A stretch of 7,121 nt of DNA from G039029935 sp039029935 (lineage in GTDB: Bacteria; Chloroflexota; Anaerolineae; Caldilineales; Caldilineaceae). The DNA lies in assembly GCA_039029935.1 (NCBI GenBank), contig JBCCFC010000713.1, positions 1 to 7,121 of the forward strand, read 5' to 3'. The notes beneath the pieces were generated by a model. The model was not told where the DNA came from. It did not search any database and saw only the letters and a program-made list of their open reading frames with translations. The position numbers were made by a program, and so were the translations under genes. This document shows, one piece after another, positions 1 to 5,838 of the stretch (positions are counted from its first letter, which is position 1; every line of letters starts with the position of its first letter).

Positions 1-126
1 GTCCTAACATGCTATTGTCCCCTTTGCATTACTACTCTAGGTTAGTTAGTATCCTCTATGGTATTTTTCATATCCTAACCATAGGTAGGTTTAACCTACA
101 ATTCATTCACGCTAGAGCCTAGCGCA
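1..126. other. Non-coding, dyad-rich stretch downstream of the FAS1 gene
   Basis: No credible gene is seen here. The stretch holds several short inverted repeats. CTATGGT (56-62) pairs with ACCATAG (78-84). A 15-bp palindrome GTAGGTTTAACCTAC lies at 85-99. CGCTAG (110-115) pairs with CTAGCG (119-124) across a 3-nt loop. The word CCTAAC and its complement GTTAG recur at 3-8, 41-45, 45-49 and 74-79. Read on the minus strand it lies downstream of the FAS1 gene and could end its transcript, but no hairpin is followed by a T run on that strand, so I do not call a terminator. It may instead be the edge of a repeat that continues outside the window. Confidence 0.4.
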
Positions 127-173
127 CCTACTGACCCACTGAACACCGACCCACTGACCTACTGACCTACTCC
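127..173. repeat. 8-bp tandem repeat array, unit CC(T/C)ACTGA
   Basis: Units read CCTACTGA (127-134), CCCACTGA (135-142), a 7-bp variant ACACCGA (143-149), CCCACTGA (150-157), CCTACTGA (158-165) and CCTACTCC (166-173). The last unit covers the TAG stop (167-169) and the last sense codon of the minus-strand FAS1 gene, so the array reaches the coding end. Units are far too short and there are no spacers, so this is not CRISPR. Short tandem arrays of this kind between genes are known from cyanobacteria and, as I recall, some Chloroflexota. Confidence 0.75.
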
Positions 174-787
174 GCCCCCAACTCCGGTGGCAAAATCACC
201 TGGTCAATCACATGCACCACGCCATTGCTGGCCTCAATGTCTGCGATAATAACCGTTGCCGCTTCGTTGATTTGAATCGTCCCCCCCTCATTGGCGATCA
301 TGATATCATCGCCAAGAATGCTGGTGAAGATTTCGAGTTCTGGCATGGACGAACTTGTCAACTCTTGGTCGAGCAGATGATGGAACAGTACATCGGCCAA
401 CAAAATTTCCGGATCAGCAAGCAAGGCATCTAGCTGGTCTGATGGCAGCGCGTTAAAGGCAGCGTCTGTAGGGGCGAAGAGTGTAAAGGGACCCGTTGTC
501 TGAAGCTTCTCGGTTAGGTCAGCGGCATCAATGGCTGTGCGCACGGTCTCTACGCTGTGTTCGCCAAAGTGACTGGGGTTCGCGAGGATGGTGAGAATAT
601 CCTGATCGCCAGTGGTGACGGGATCAGCCTCCGCAGGCTCTGGTGTGGACGCAAGCGGGATTGCGGTTGCGGTTGGTTCCGGTGTGTCGTTGTTCCCACG
701 ACCGCACCCGACCAATAGACCGCTGAGGAGTAATGCAGATAGTGTACACGTGATGAGAAATATACGAAAAAATTTTGTGGATTTCAT
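167..787 (-). CDS. FAS1 (fasciclin) domain lipoprotein
   Basis: A 206-residue exported lipoprotein. Residues 1-28 form a lipoprotein signal: basic MKSTK, a hydrophobic core, and the lipobox LLVG-C with the lipidated cysteine at 28. A flexible linker rich in T, P, E and A (about 31-60) follows, then one FAS1 domain (about 62-200). Both conserved FAS1 boxes are visible: GPFTLFAPTDAAFNAL (99-114) and NGVVHVIDQVILP (188-200), with the central His pair in FHHLL (135-139). FAS1 domains mediate cell adhesion or matrix binding; the ligand here is unknown. An in-frame ATG at 949 exists, but the start at 787 is preferred because it begins the signal peptide and has AAGGATAA about 6 nt upstream. The 54 extra residues would place a charged stretch before the signal and cover the promoter region. 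The gene appears to be monocistronic: a terminator lies between it and the upstream same-strand gene, and it has its own candidate promoter. Confidence 0.93.
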   Translation of the reverse strand: MKSTKFFRIFLITCTLSALLLSGLLVGCGRGNNDTPEPTATAIPLASTPEPAEADPVTTGDQDILTILANPSHFGEHSVETVRTAIDAADLTEKLQTTGPFTLFAPTDAAFNALPSDQLDALLADPEILLADVLFHHLLDQELTSSSMPELEIFTSILGDDIMIANEGGTIQINEAATVIIADIEASNGVVHVIDQVILPPELGAE

Positions 788-878
788 GATAATTATCCTT
801 ATTAATTGGTCACGAATAAAATATTTGGGCAAAACAGACAAGTCCCGACCTAGATCATCTGCTTTTTCTTTATTTTGC

Positions 879-907
879 ATAATAGAATAAAGTGTTAGTT
901 TGTGCAA
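879..907 (-). promoter_or_regulatory. Candidate sigma70-type promoter of the FAS1 gene
   Basis: On the minus strand, TTGCAC (907-902, three of six matches to TTGACA) is followed after 17 nt by TATTAT (884-879, five of six matches to TATAAT). Transcription would start near 872, giving a leader of about 85 nt before the ATG at 787. The -35 match is weak, which would suit a regulated promoter. It is a match by eye only. Confidence 0.4.
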
Positions 908-915
908 ATTGCACA
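901..915. promoter_or_regulatory. 15-bp palindrome overlapping the -35 box (possible operator)
   Basis: TGTGCAAATTGCACA has perfect 7-bp arms (901-907 and 909-915) around a single central A. It covers the -35 hexamer of the candidate FAS1 promoter. A dimeric repressor bound here would block RNA polymerase. No regulator gene is in the window, so the factor is unknown. Confidence 0.35.
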
Positions 916-1033
916 TTGAATTCATCTTGCCCCCATGATAAACTGTCATCAGTTACAACGTTCGATGGGGAGCCGAACACGTAACACTCCTTTGGTTTTC
1001 TCTTGGTGTTTTCTTCTTCGTATGGTAGGCATG
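916..1033. other. Non-coding spacer with two small hairpins
   Basis: Between the terminator of the molybdoenzyme gene and the FAS1 promoter no gene is seen. Two dyads stand out. AACTG (941-945) pairs with CAGTT (950-954) over a 4-nt loop. A two-part hairpin is formed by GTTAC (952-956) with GTAAC (981-985) outside GTTCG (960-964) with CGAAC (974-978). They share a few bases and so exclude each other. Neither matches an RNA family I recognise. Confidence 0.3.
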
Positions 1034-1075
1034 AGAAAAAGGCCACTGCTATGTACATAGCAGTGGCCTTTTTCT
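1034..1075 (-). terminator. Rho-independent terminator of the molybdoenzyme gene (perfect 42-bp palindrome)
   Basis: The sequence is a perfect palindrome centred between 1054 and 1055. Its arms contain AAAAAGGCCACTGCTATG and the complement. It begins only 3 nt after the TAG stop of the minus-strand gene at 1079. On that strand it gives a GC-rich stem followed by TTTTTCT, the usual intrinsic terminator form. Because it is symmetric, it would also work for transcripts arriving from the other side. Confidence 0.88.
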
Positions 1076-1078
1076 GTG

Positions 1079-3304
1079 CTATGCTTTCTCAACCCAGACC
1101 AATGCATCATAGAACGACGCGGCCCCTGCAATATCTGTTTCATCCTGTGGTGTAATTTGGTTAATATTACGACCATCTTCGCTGTGTTTGATCCACCAGA
1201 TGCCAGGGGCAAGAACGGTGCCTTCAATAATATTGGGGGTTACATCTGCATAGAGGCTGAGGCTCCCCAGTGCATTATGAACCTGCACCTGATCACCGCT
1301 GGCAATCTGGCGCTGCTCGGCGTCATGGGGATGTATCTGAACAAGCGGTTGTCGCTCTCGTTTCTGAAAGCGCTCCAAATTGGCAAATGATGTATTGAGA
1401 TAGGAGTGGGCTGGCGGTGATATACAGACCAACATGCGCTCACGCAGTGTTGAGTCTGGCTGCACTGTGCTAGATGTAGAGTCCTGCTCATAGATGCGTG
1501 GCGGTGTATAGGTAGGCAACGGATCATAGCCACCCTGCGCCATACTTTCGCTGTAGAATTCGCACTTACCGCTGGGCGTATGGTAATTCCCCTCAGCAAA
1601 AGGCAGATAGGGGGTAGGCACATTCAGACGCATAAACCCTTCTTCACAGAGTTGCGCCCATGTTAGATGCGAAACCGTTGGATGGTTTTGGCTTTCAACA
1701 AGAGTACGCAGCACCACCTCATCATCTTCATAAAAACAATCATCGGTATAGCCCATTGTTTGTGCCAAACGACGGAAAATCTCGCTGTTGGGTAGACTCT
1801 CACCAATAGGTGGAATGGCAGGCTGGTTCAACCCGATAGTAAGATGTCCATAGGATTGATGCATGTCCCAATGTTCAAGTTGTGTCGTCGCGGGCAGTAC
1901 ATAATCGGCATAATCAGCAGTGTCCGTTTGAAAATGTTCCAACACAACCGTTAATAAATCCTCTCGTTTCATACCCGAAATAACCGCCTGTTGGTCTGGC
2001 GCAATGGCGACCGGATTGCAGTTATAGACAATCATGGCTTTGACGGGTGGGCCAGCCTCGGCGGGTGAGGGTACGGGGTCAACAGGGCGCGGATGATAGT
2101 GTGCGCGGGCTAGTGTTGCCGGATCAAGGCTGAGGGCATCCCCCAAGCGGTTCATGTTGATGATGCGTTTTCGTGGATGACCATAGTCGCTAGCTAGGTC
2201 GGGACGCTGGACACTGCTCACATCAAAATGACGATACGCACCGCTCATACTTAGTTGGATACCGCCACCAAGGTCACGCCATGCCCCCACCAGTGCGGGC
2301 AGGCAGGCGATTGTGCGCACCGCCATGCCCCCGCCATGATGTCGCTGTAGCCCATAGTTGACGCGGATGGCCGCAGGGCGTGTGGTTGCATATTGCCGAG
2401 CCAAGGCAACAATCTTTTCAGCAGGAATGCCTGTGATGTCGCTGGCGTGGGCAGGTGTCCACTCCTGAACTCGCTGACATAATGGTGCAAACCCCAGCGT
2501 GTACCGTTCTACATAGTCATGGTCATAGAGATTTTCATTGATAATGACATGCATCATTGCCAAGGCCAACGCGGCATCAGTGCCAGGACGAATGGGCATC
2601 CACTCGCCCCCCATATTTTCCACAGCGCGTGCTGTGCGTGTTCGTGCGGGATCGATCAATACGATGTGTGCACCTGCTTTCTGAGCAGCCTGCACAAACG
2701 GCCACAAGTGGACATTGCTTGTCAGCGTGTTGCTGCCCCAAATCAAAATCAATCGAGCATGGGCATAGGCTTCTGGCTCCATGCCATCGGGCGCACCGAT
2801 TGTATAGCTGAGGCCTTCTTTGCCCGCTGTTGAACAAACGGTGCGCGCCAAACGACTGGCCCCCAAGCGATTGAAGAAACGCTGTGCAAACCCATCTGCC
2901 TGCAACATGCCCATTGTCCCCGCAAAGGAGTATGGCAGCACGGCTTCGGGGCCATAGGCTTCAATGACCTCATGCAGTCGCTTGGCAATATCATCCAGTG
3001 CTTCCTCCCATGAAATAGGGACAAATTGACCACTGCCTTTGGGACCGATGCGTTTCAGTGGTGTTTGCAAGCGCTCAGCATGATAAGTCCGCTCCAAATA
3101 ACGGTCCACCTTGCCACAGAGCAACCCGCCTGTGACCGTATGGTTTGGGTTGCCCCAGATGTCAATCGCTTTCTCGTTTTGGACTGCCGCCTGCCAGCTA
3201 CATGTGTCTGGGCAATCATGTGGGCAAACTCCATTTACAATCTTGATACTCGAATCAGCATAGTACGCTTGCCGTGTTGGACTTATGGTATGTGTTGATG
3301 TCAT
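1079..3304 (-). CDS. Molybdopterin (bis-MGD) oxidoreductase, DMSO reductase superfamily
   Basis: A 741-residue catalytic-type subunit. A 4Fe-4S motif near the N terminus has cysteines at 27, 31, 35 and 63 (CPHDCPDTC, then GGLLCGK), spaced C-x3-C-x3-C-x27-C. The molybdopterin domain follows, with SWEEALDDIA (98-107), the likely Mo-ligand cysteine at 157 in TVCSTAGKEG, WGSN (189-192), IDPAR (217-221) and RPGTDAALALAM (239-250). The dinucleotide-binding C-terminal domain spans about 623-737, with SPPAHSYLNTSF and a GDQVQVHNALG turn. There is no Tat signal, so it is probably cytoplasmic. It resembles the BisC/formate-dehydrogenase-like group of unassigned oxidoreductases; the substrate cannot be read from sequence. 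No electron-transfer or membrane partner is adjacent. An in-frame ATG at 3376 was rejected: its extra 24 residues translate the tandem-repeat leader. The start at 3304 has AAAGG about 9 nt upstream and lies just before the conserved region. Confidence 0.93.
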   Translation of the reverse strand: MTSTHTISPTRQAYYADSSIKIVNGVCPHDCPDTCSWQAAVQNEKAIDIWGNPNHTVTGGLLCGKVDRYLERTYHAERLQTPLKRIGPKGSGQFVPISWEEALDDIAKRLHEVIEAYGPEAVLPYSFAGTMGMLQADGFAQRFFNRLGASRLARTVCSTAGKEGLSYTIGAPDGMEPEAYAHARLILIWGSNTLTSNVHLWPFVQAAQKAGAHIVLIDPARTRTARAVENMGGEWMPIRPGTDAALALAMMHVIINENLYDHDYVERYTLGFAPLCQRVQEWTPAHASDITGIPAEKIVALARQYATTRPAAIRVNYGLQRHHGGGMAVRTIACLPALVGAWRDLGGGIQLSMSGAYRHFDVSSVQRPDLASDYGHPRKRIINMNRLGDALSLDPATLARAHYHPRPVDPVPSPAEAGPPVKAMIVYNCNPVAIAPDQQAVISGMKREDLLTVVLEHFQTDTADYADYVLPATTQLEHWDMHQSYGHLTIGLNQPAIPPIGESLPNSEIFRRLAQTMGYTDDCFYEDDEVVLRTLVESQNHPTVSHLTWAQLCEEGFMRLNVPTPYLPFAEGNYHTPSGKCEFYSESMAQGGYDPLPTYTPPRIYEQDSTSSTVQPDSTLRERMLVCISPPAHSYLNTSFANLERFQKRERQPLVQIHPHDAEQRQIASGDQVQVHNALGSLSLYADVTPNIIEGTVLAPGIWWIKHSEDGRNINQITPQDETDIAGAASFYDALVWVEKA

Positions 3305-3322
3305 TGTTTTTTGCCTTTTGTA

Positions 3323-3362
3323 AGAGTTGAAAAGTTGAAGGGTTGAAGAGTTGAAAGTTGAT
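3323..3362. repeat. Short tandem array, about 8-bp unit A(G/A)(A/G)GTTGA
   Basis: Units read AGAGTTGA (3323-3330), AAAGTTGA (3331-3338), AGGGTTGA (3339-3346), AGAGTTGA (3347-3354) and AAGTTGAT (3355-3362, one base short before the phase changes). The array lies in the untranslated leader of the molybdoenzyme gene, about 19 bp upstream of its start. Its minus strand reads as pyrimidine-rich TCAACTCT units. Confidence 0.8.
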
Positions 3363-3371
3363 TGTTCACTA

Positions 3372-3413
3372 ATCACTCATCACTCATCACTCATCACTCT
3401 TCACTCTTCACTA
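3372..3413. repeat. 7-bp tandem array, unit (A/T)TCACTC
   Basis: Six contiguous 7-bp units: ATCACTC four times (3372-3399), TTCACTC (3400-3406) and TTCACTA (3407-3413). The array starts 9 bp from the neighbouring GTTGA array and ends 4 bp short of the stop codon of the FG-GAP gene. The whole 113-bp gap between the two minus-strand genes is therefore mostly repeat. No promoter for the molybdoenzyme gene is recognisable here, so that gene may be read through from upstream. Confidence 0.85.
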
Positions 3414-3417
3414 CGCC

Positions 3418-5499
3418 CTATCTCGAAATAATTGGTATAAACTGTTTTTGTTGGACACACAACATCAAGAGTGGGACTTCACGTTGATATTGTGCTGGGG
3501 TTGTGGGAATGGTTGTGTCGGCAGGGAGAACCACAACCACCAGGTTGGAAGTAGGGGCATTATTGTTATTGCGTTTGCTTGGGTCAATGGTAAGGTTGAT
3601 GGTCGAGGGCAATATATTGCTGGGGGAGTTGGCACTGACCCAAGGGGCGGTTGATGCCCACTCCTGTTGGGTAGGCGTATGATGGGATGGATAGTGGGTT
3701 GGCTGTTCTCGTGTTGTAGAATTGTCTCCAAAAATGGTGACACGAAATTCTTCACCATTGGTTCCGTCCACGCTAATTTGTGCGGCTTGAGATGATGCCA
3801 ACGTGGGCGTTATGGGACAAGGATCAACGATAAAAACGCGTTGGCTTGTGTCTATGGTGAGAGCAGCGTCTACTGTTAGCGATAGATCAATTTCGTAGCT
3901 GGGGTTGATTACCGTTGTATTACTCGTCTGAATTAACATTTTCGTGCTATAAAAACCGGGCAGTAAGTGCGTTGCGCTAAAAGTGATGCCATAGGTTGTT
4001 GGTGTCTGATTGTCAGCAGAATCTGAAGATATTATTAGCCAGTTAGGTGCGACAGAATTATTGTATCTTGGTGGATCATAGGCAATCACTTCACCTGTGC
4101 CAATGTTATCAAGAACAATGCGATATTCGCCGCTGGACTGACCACCAGTCAGTGTAGTAGCAATATTGGGCGTATTGTTGACGCTGTTGTTTGGGTCTGT
4201 GACTGTAACGCCGAAGGCGGCCTGACGCGTGATACCCAGATCGCCCAAGGCCAACGCTATGCCATTTGTGTTGGTAATATAATTGTTTGACGTTGTATTC
4301 TGGTCTGGATTGATAAAGACACGAATTTGGTTGTCACGCATCAACACCAGTTCATCTTTATGATCACTGTCCGTGTCGCCTGCCTCCATCACCCGAAAGC
4401 CATTGTCGCTGTCCAATGAAACCTCAAAAGCGGGTATTCTGTCTTGATCGCCATCAAGGTTACGCATAAACAGCCGGAGCCCGTTGTTGATATTGCCGCG
4501 CAACATAAAAAGTTCATCATCACCATTCCCATTGACATCGGCAAAAAGCACAGAATCGGGACCAGGCTGGAAGCGTTCGTGATAGCCATCCAGATAGCGA
4601 GGTCCCATGGTTGTGTTGTCATAGAAAAAGGTATAGAGCGTAGAGAGGCTGACACGTGCATGGCGGACCCCTGCCAGTTCCAGCGGCCCTCCGCTTTGGA
4701 GTTGACCCAGTGCTGCATCCTTCCAAGGATTGTTATCGCTGGCATTGCTAAAGTAATGCTCAAAGCCGCGATTTACATGATACAAACGCATCAGCCCGGG
4801 TTCGTGGCTTACCACAGCAATCTCATCGATCCCCTGCAAATCGACATTCGCCACATCAATGCGATCCCATTTCAGGCTAAAGTAACGGGTGATATAGGGG
4901 GACCACTGTATCCCATCCTTGACAGCACCCGTTTGATGTAAAATCAAGAACGCGGTGTGATGTTTTGGGTCGGGTTTATCCTCATCATGTAATTTATAGG
5001 AGATCAGAATTTCGTCGCTCTGTAGATCACCATCAAATTCACCAGTGGTTATCAGATTCACTTGTCCGGGCACTGCACTGGTGTAGAGCATCGTTGCGCT
5101 AATCTCAGGCGGCATTTCCGGCACTTGATTTACATGAAATTCAAAAATTGCGATATCACTCATTGTTCGGTCACGATGGGCATCATAATACGAATTGCTC
5201 ACAGCCACCATCTGGTCATGAACTTGTGCGTGATTAAACCATCCTGTCGTTACCAATTTCCAGTTACCTGTTGGACTCACCCACATCGACTCTGGATTAT
5301 TCCCAGGGACACTCAAATCCAGCACACGGATAAATCCATCCGGGTCAACATAAATCACTTCCTCATCATTGATCCCTTGCTGCCCTGTGTTGGCATCCAT
5401 TTTTTCGAGGGCAGCTTTGCCTTGGGCTGGGGGTGATAGTATCCAGCTAGACATATGGAGGAGAAGGGTAAACAGGAAGAGTAACAGCAATCTTGGCAT
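3418..5499 (-). CDS. Secreted FG-GAP/VCBS-repeat propeller protein with C-terminal Ig-like (BACON-like) domains
   Basis: A 693-residue exported protein of unknown specific function. Residues 1 to about 27 form a Sec signal: a basic start, a leucine-rich core, then PPAQG. Repeated blade motifs of the FG-GAP/VCBS type follow: GEFDGDLQSDEILIS (153-167), ANVDLQGIDEIAVVS (217-231), FADVNGNGDDELFMLRG (319-335) and EAGDTDSDHKDELVLMRD (372-389). Their D-x-[DN]-x-[DN] loops probably bind Ca2+. Two beta-sandwich segments come next, about 440-545 (PNWLIISSDS, then YEIDLSLTV) and about 550-683 (APWVSANSPS, then REVPLLML). They resemble BACON domains, and each region holds one Cys (561, 681). The chain ends in FIPIISR. 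The start at 5499 is supported by GAAGGA 7 nt upstream and by the signal peptide. A near-consensus promoter lies just upstream. Length and domain order suggest a surface or matrix protein; substrate binding is a guess. Confidence 0.9.
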   Translation of the reverse strand: MPRLLLLFLFTLLLHMSSWILSPPAQGKAALEKMDANTGQQGINDEEVIYVDPDGFIRVLDLSVPGNNPESMWVSPTGNWKLVTTGWFNHAQVHDQMVAVSNSYYDAHRDRTMSDIAIFEFHVNQVPEMPPEISATMLYTSAVPGQVNLITTGEFDGDLQSDEILISYKLHDEDKPDPKHHTAFLILHQTGAVKDGIQWSPYITRYFSLKWDRIDVANVDLQGIDEIAVVSHEPGLMRLYHVNRGFEHYFSNASDNNPWKDAALGQLQSGGPLELAGVRHARVSLSTLYTFFYDNTTMGPRYLDGYHERFQPGPDSVLFADVNGNGDDELFMLRGNINNGLRLFMRNLDGDQDRIPAFEVSLDSDNGFRVMEAGDTDSDHKDELVLMRDNQIRVFINPDQNTTSNNYITNTNGIALALGDLGITRQAAFGVTVTDPNNSVNNTPNIATTLTGGQSSGEYRIVLDNIGTGEVIAYDPPRYNNSVAPNWLIISSDSADNQTPTTYGITFSATHLLPGFYSTKMLIQTSNTTVINPSYEIDLSLTVDAALTIDTSQRVFIVDPCPITPTLASSQAAQISVDGTNGEEFRVTIFGDNSTTREQPTHYPSHHTPTQQEWASTAPWVSANSPSNILPSTINLTIDPSKRNNNNAPTSNLVVVVLPADTTIPTTPAQYQREVPLLMLCVQQKQFIPIISR

Positions 5500-5538
5500 A
5501 CATGAATCCTTCTATGAACTGTGGATTGATTGAAACAA

Positions 5539-5567
5539 ACTATATAGAAGTATAGGGATGCTGTCAA
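5539..5567 (-). promoter_or_regulatory. Strong sigma70-type promoter of the FG-GAP gene
   Basis: On the minus strand a perfect TTGACA (5567-5562) is followed after exactly 17 nt by TATAGT (5544-5539, five of six). Transcription should start near 5532, leaving a leader of about 30 nt that carries the GAAGGA ribosome-binding site. A second perfect TTGACA lies 10 bp further upstream (5577-5572). The two hexamers are in phase on the helix. Confidence 0.7.
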
Positions 5568-5674
5568 CGTTTGTCAAAATGATAGTGGTGATGTCTATGA
5601 ACTGAGTTATCAGGTGGGGCAATGGTGGGTTGGGCGAATTGTGCCGATTGAGCCATAAAACAAATGGTCCTAGT

Positions 5675-5703
5675 TTGCGCGATAGAGATAAAAAAGGTAT
5701 CAT
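5675..5703 (+). promoter_or_regulatory. Candidate promoter of the Uma2-like gene
   Basis: TTGCGC (5675-5680, three of six) is followed after 17 nt by TATCAT (5698-5703, five of six). A start near 5710 would place the whole inverted-repeat element (5731-5826) in the mRNA leader. A second, weaker option is TTGATT (5722-5727) with TTAAAT (5745-5750), whose -10 box would lie inside the left arm of the element. Both are matches by eye. Confidence 0.3.
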
Positions 5704-5730
5704 CGTCCTCAAAACTTTTTGTTGATTTTG

Positions 5731-5826
5731 TTAAGGAATGGCGATTAAATAACCTGTGTGCGCTCAGCAAGCACACCCTGTACGGGTCTGCCCGAAATGG
5801 GTGCGTTATTTAATCGCCGTTCTTAA
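5731..5826. repeat. 96-bp foldback element with 18-bp terminal inverted repeats (MITE-like or structured leader)
   Basis: The left arm GAATGGCGATTAAATAAC (5736-5753) matches the reverse complement of 5805-5822 at 17 of 18 positions; the one difference (T5739 against G5819) would be a G-U pair in RNA. Both arms are bounded by TTAA (5731-5734 and 5823-5826), the left one with one extra G. The 51-nt interior can form GTGTGC/GCACAC (5756-5761 with 5771-5776). It can also form competing small stems ACCC/GGGT (5775-5778 with 5784-5787), CGGG/CCCG (5783-5786 with 5791-5794) and CCC/GGG (5791-5793 with 5799-5801). It contains no open reading frame of note. The right end touches the AAAGGTGA ribosome-binding site of the next gene. 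It could be a small non-autonomous mobile element or a regulatory leader fold. Confidence 0.7.
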
Positions 5827-5838
5827 AGGTGATTTAGT

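Noticed and set aside
788..949. N-terminal extension of the FAS1 lipoprotein from an ATG at 949
   Set aside because: It would put 54 residues before a well-formed lipoprotein signal and would cover the candidate promoter; the ATG at 787 has a good ribosome-binding site.
870..1227. Minus-strand frames across the terminator and the 3' end of the molybdoenzyme gene
   Set aside because: They read through the palindromic terminator and out-of-frame coding sequence, with no domain content.
3305..3376. N-terminal extension of the molybdoenzyme from an ATG at 3376
   Set aside because: The extra residues are just the translated tandem repeats, and the conserved family region begins after the ATG at 3304.
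3372..3413. Possible CRISPR array
   Set aside because: Units are 7 bp and contiguous, with no spacers; this is a short tandem repeat.
4444..4941. 165-codon plus-strand reading frame antisense to the FG-GAP gene
   Set aside because: It lies entirely inside a well-supported gene on the other strand and its protein has no recognisable family features.
5512..5776. Two overlapping minus-strand reading frames (66 and 70 codons) in the gap before the Uma2-like gene
   Set aside because: They overlap the strong promoter of the FG-GAP gene and part of the inverted-repeat element, show no recognisable domain, and have no clear ribosome-binding site.
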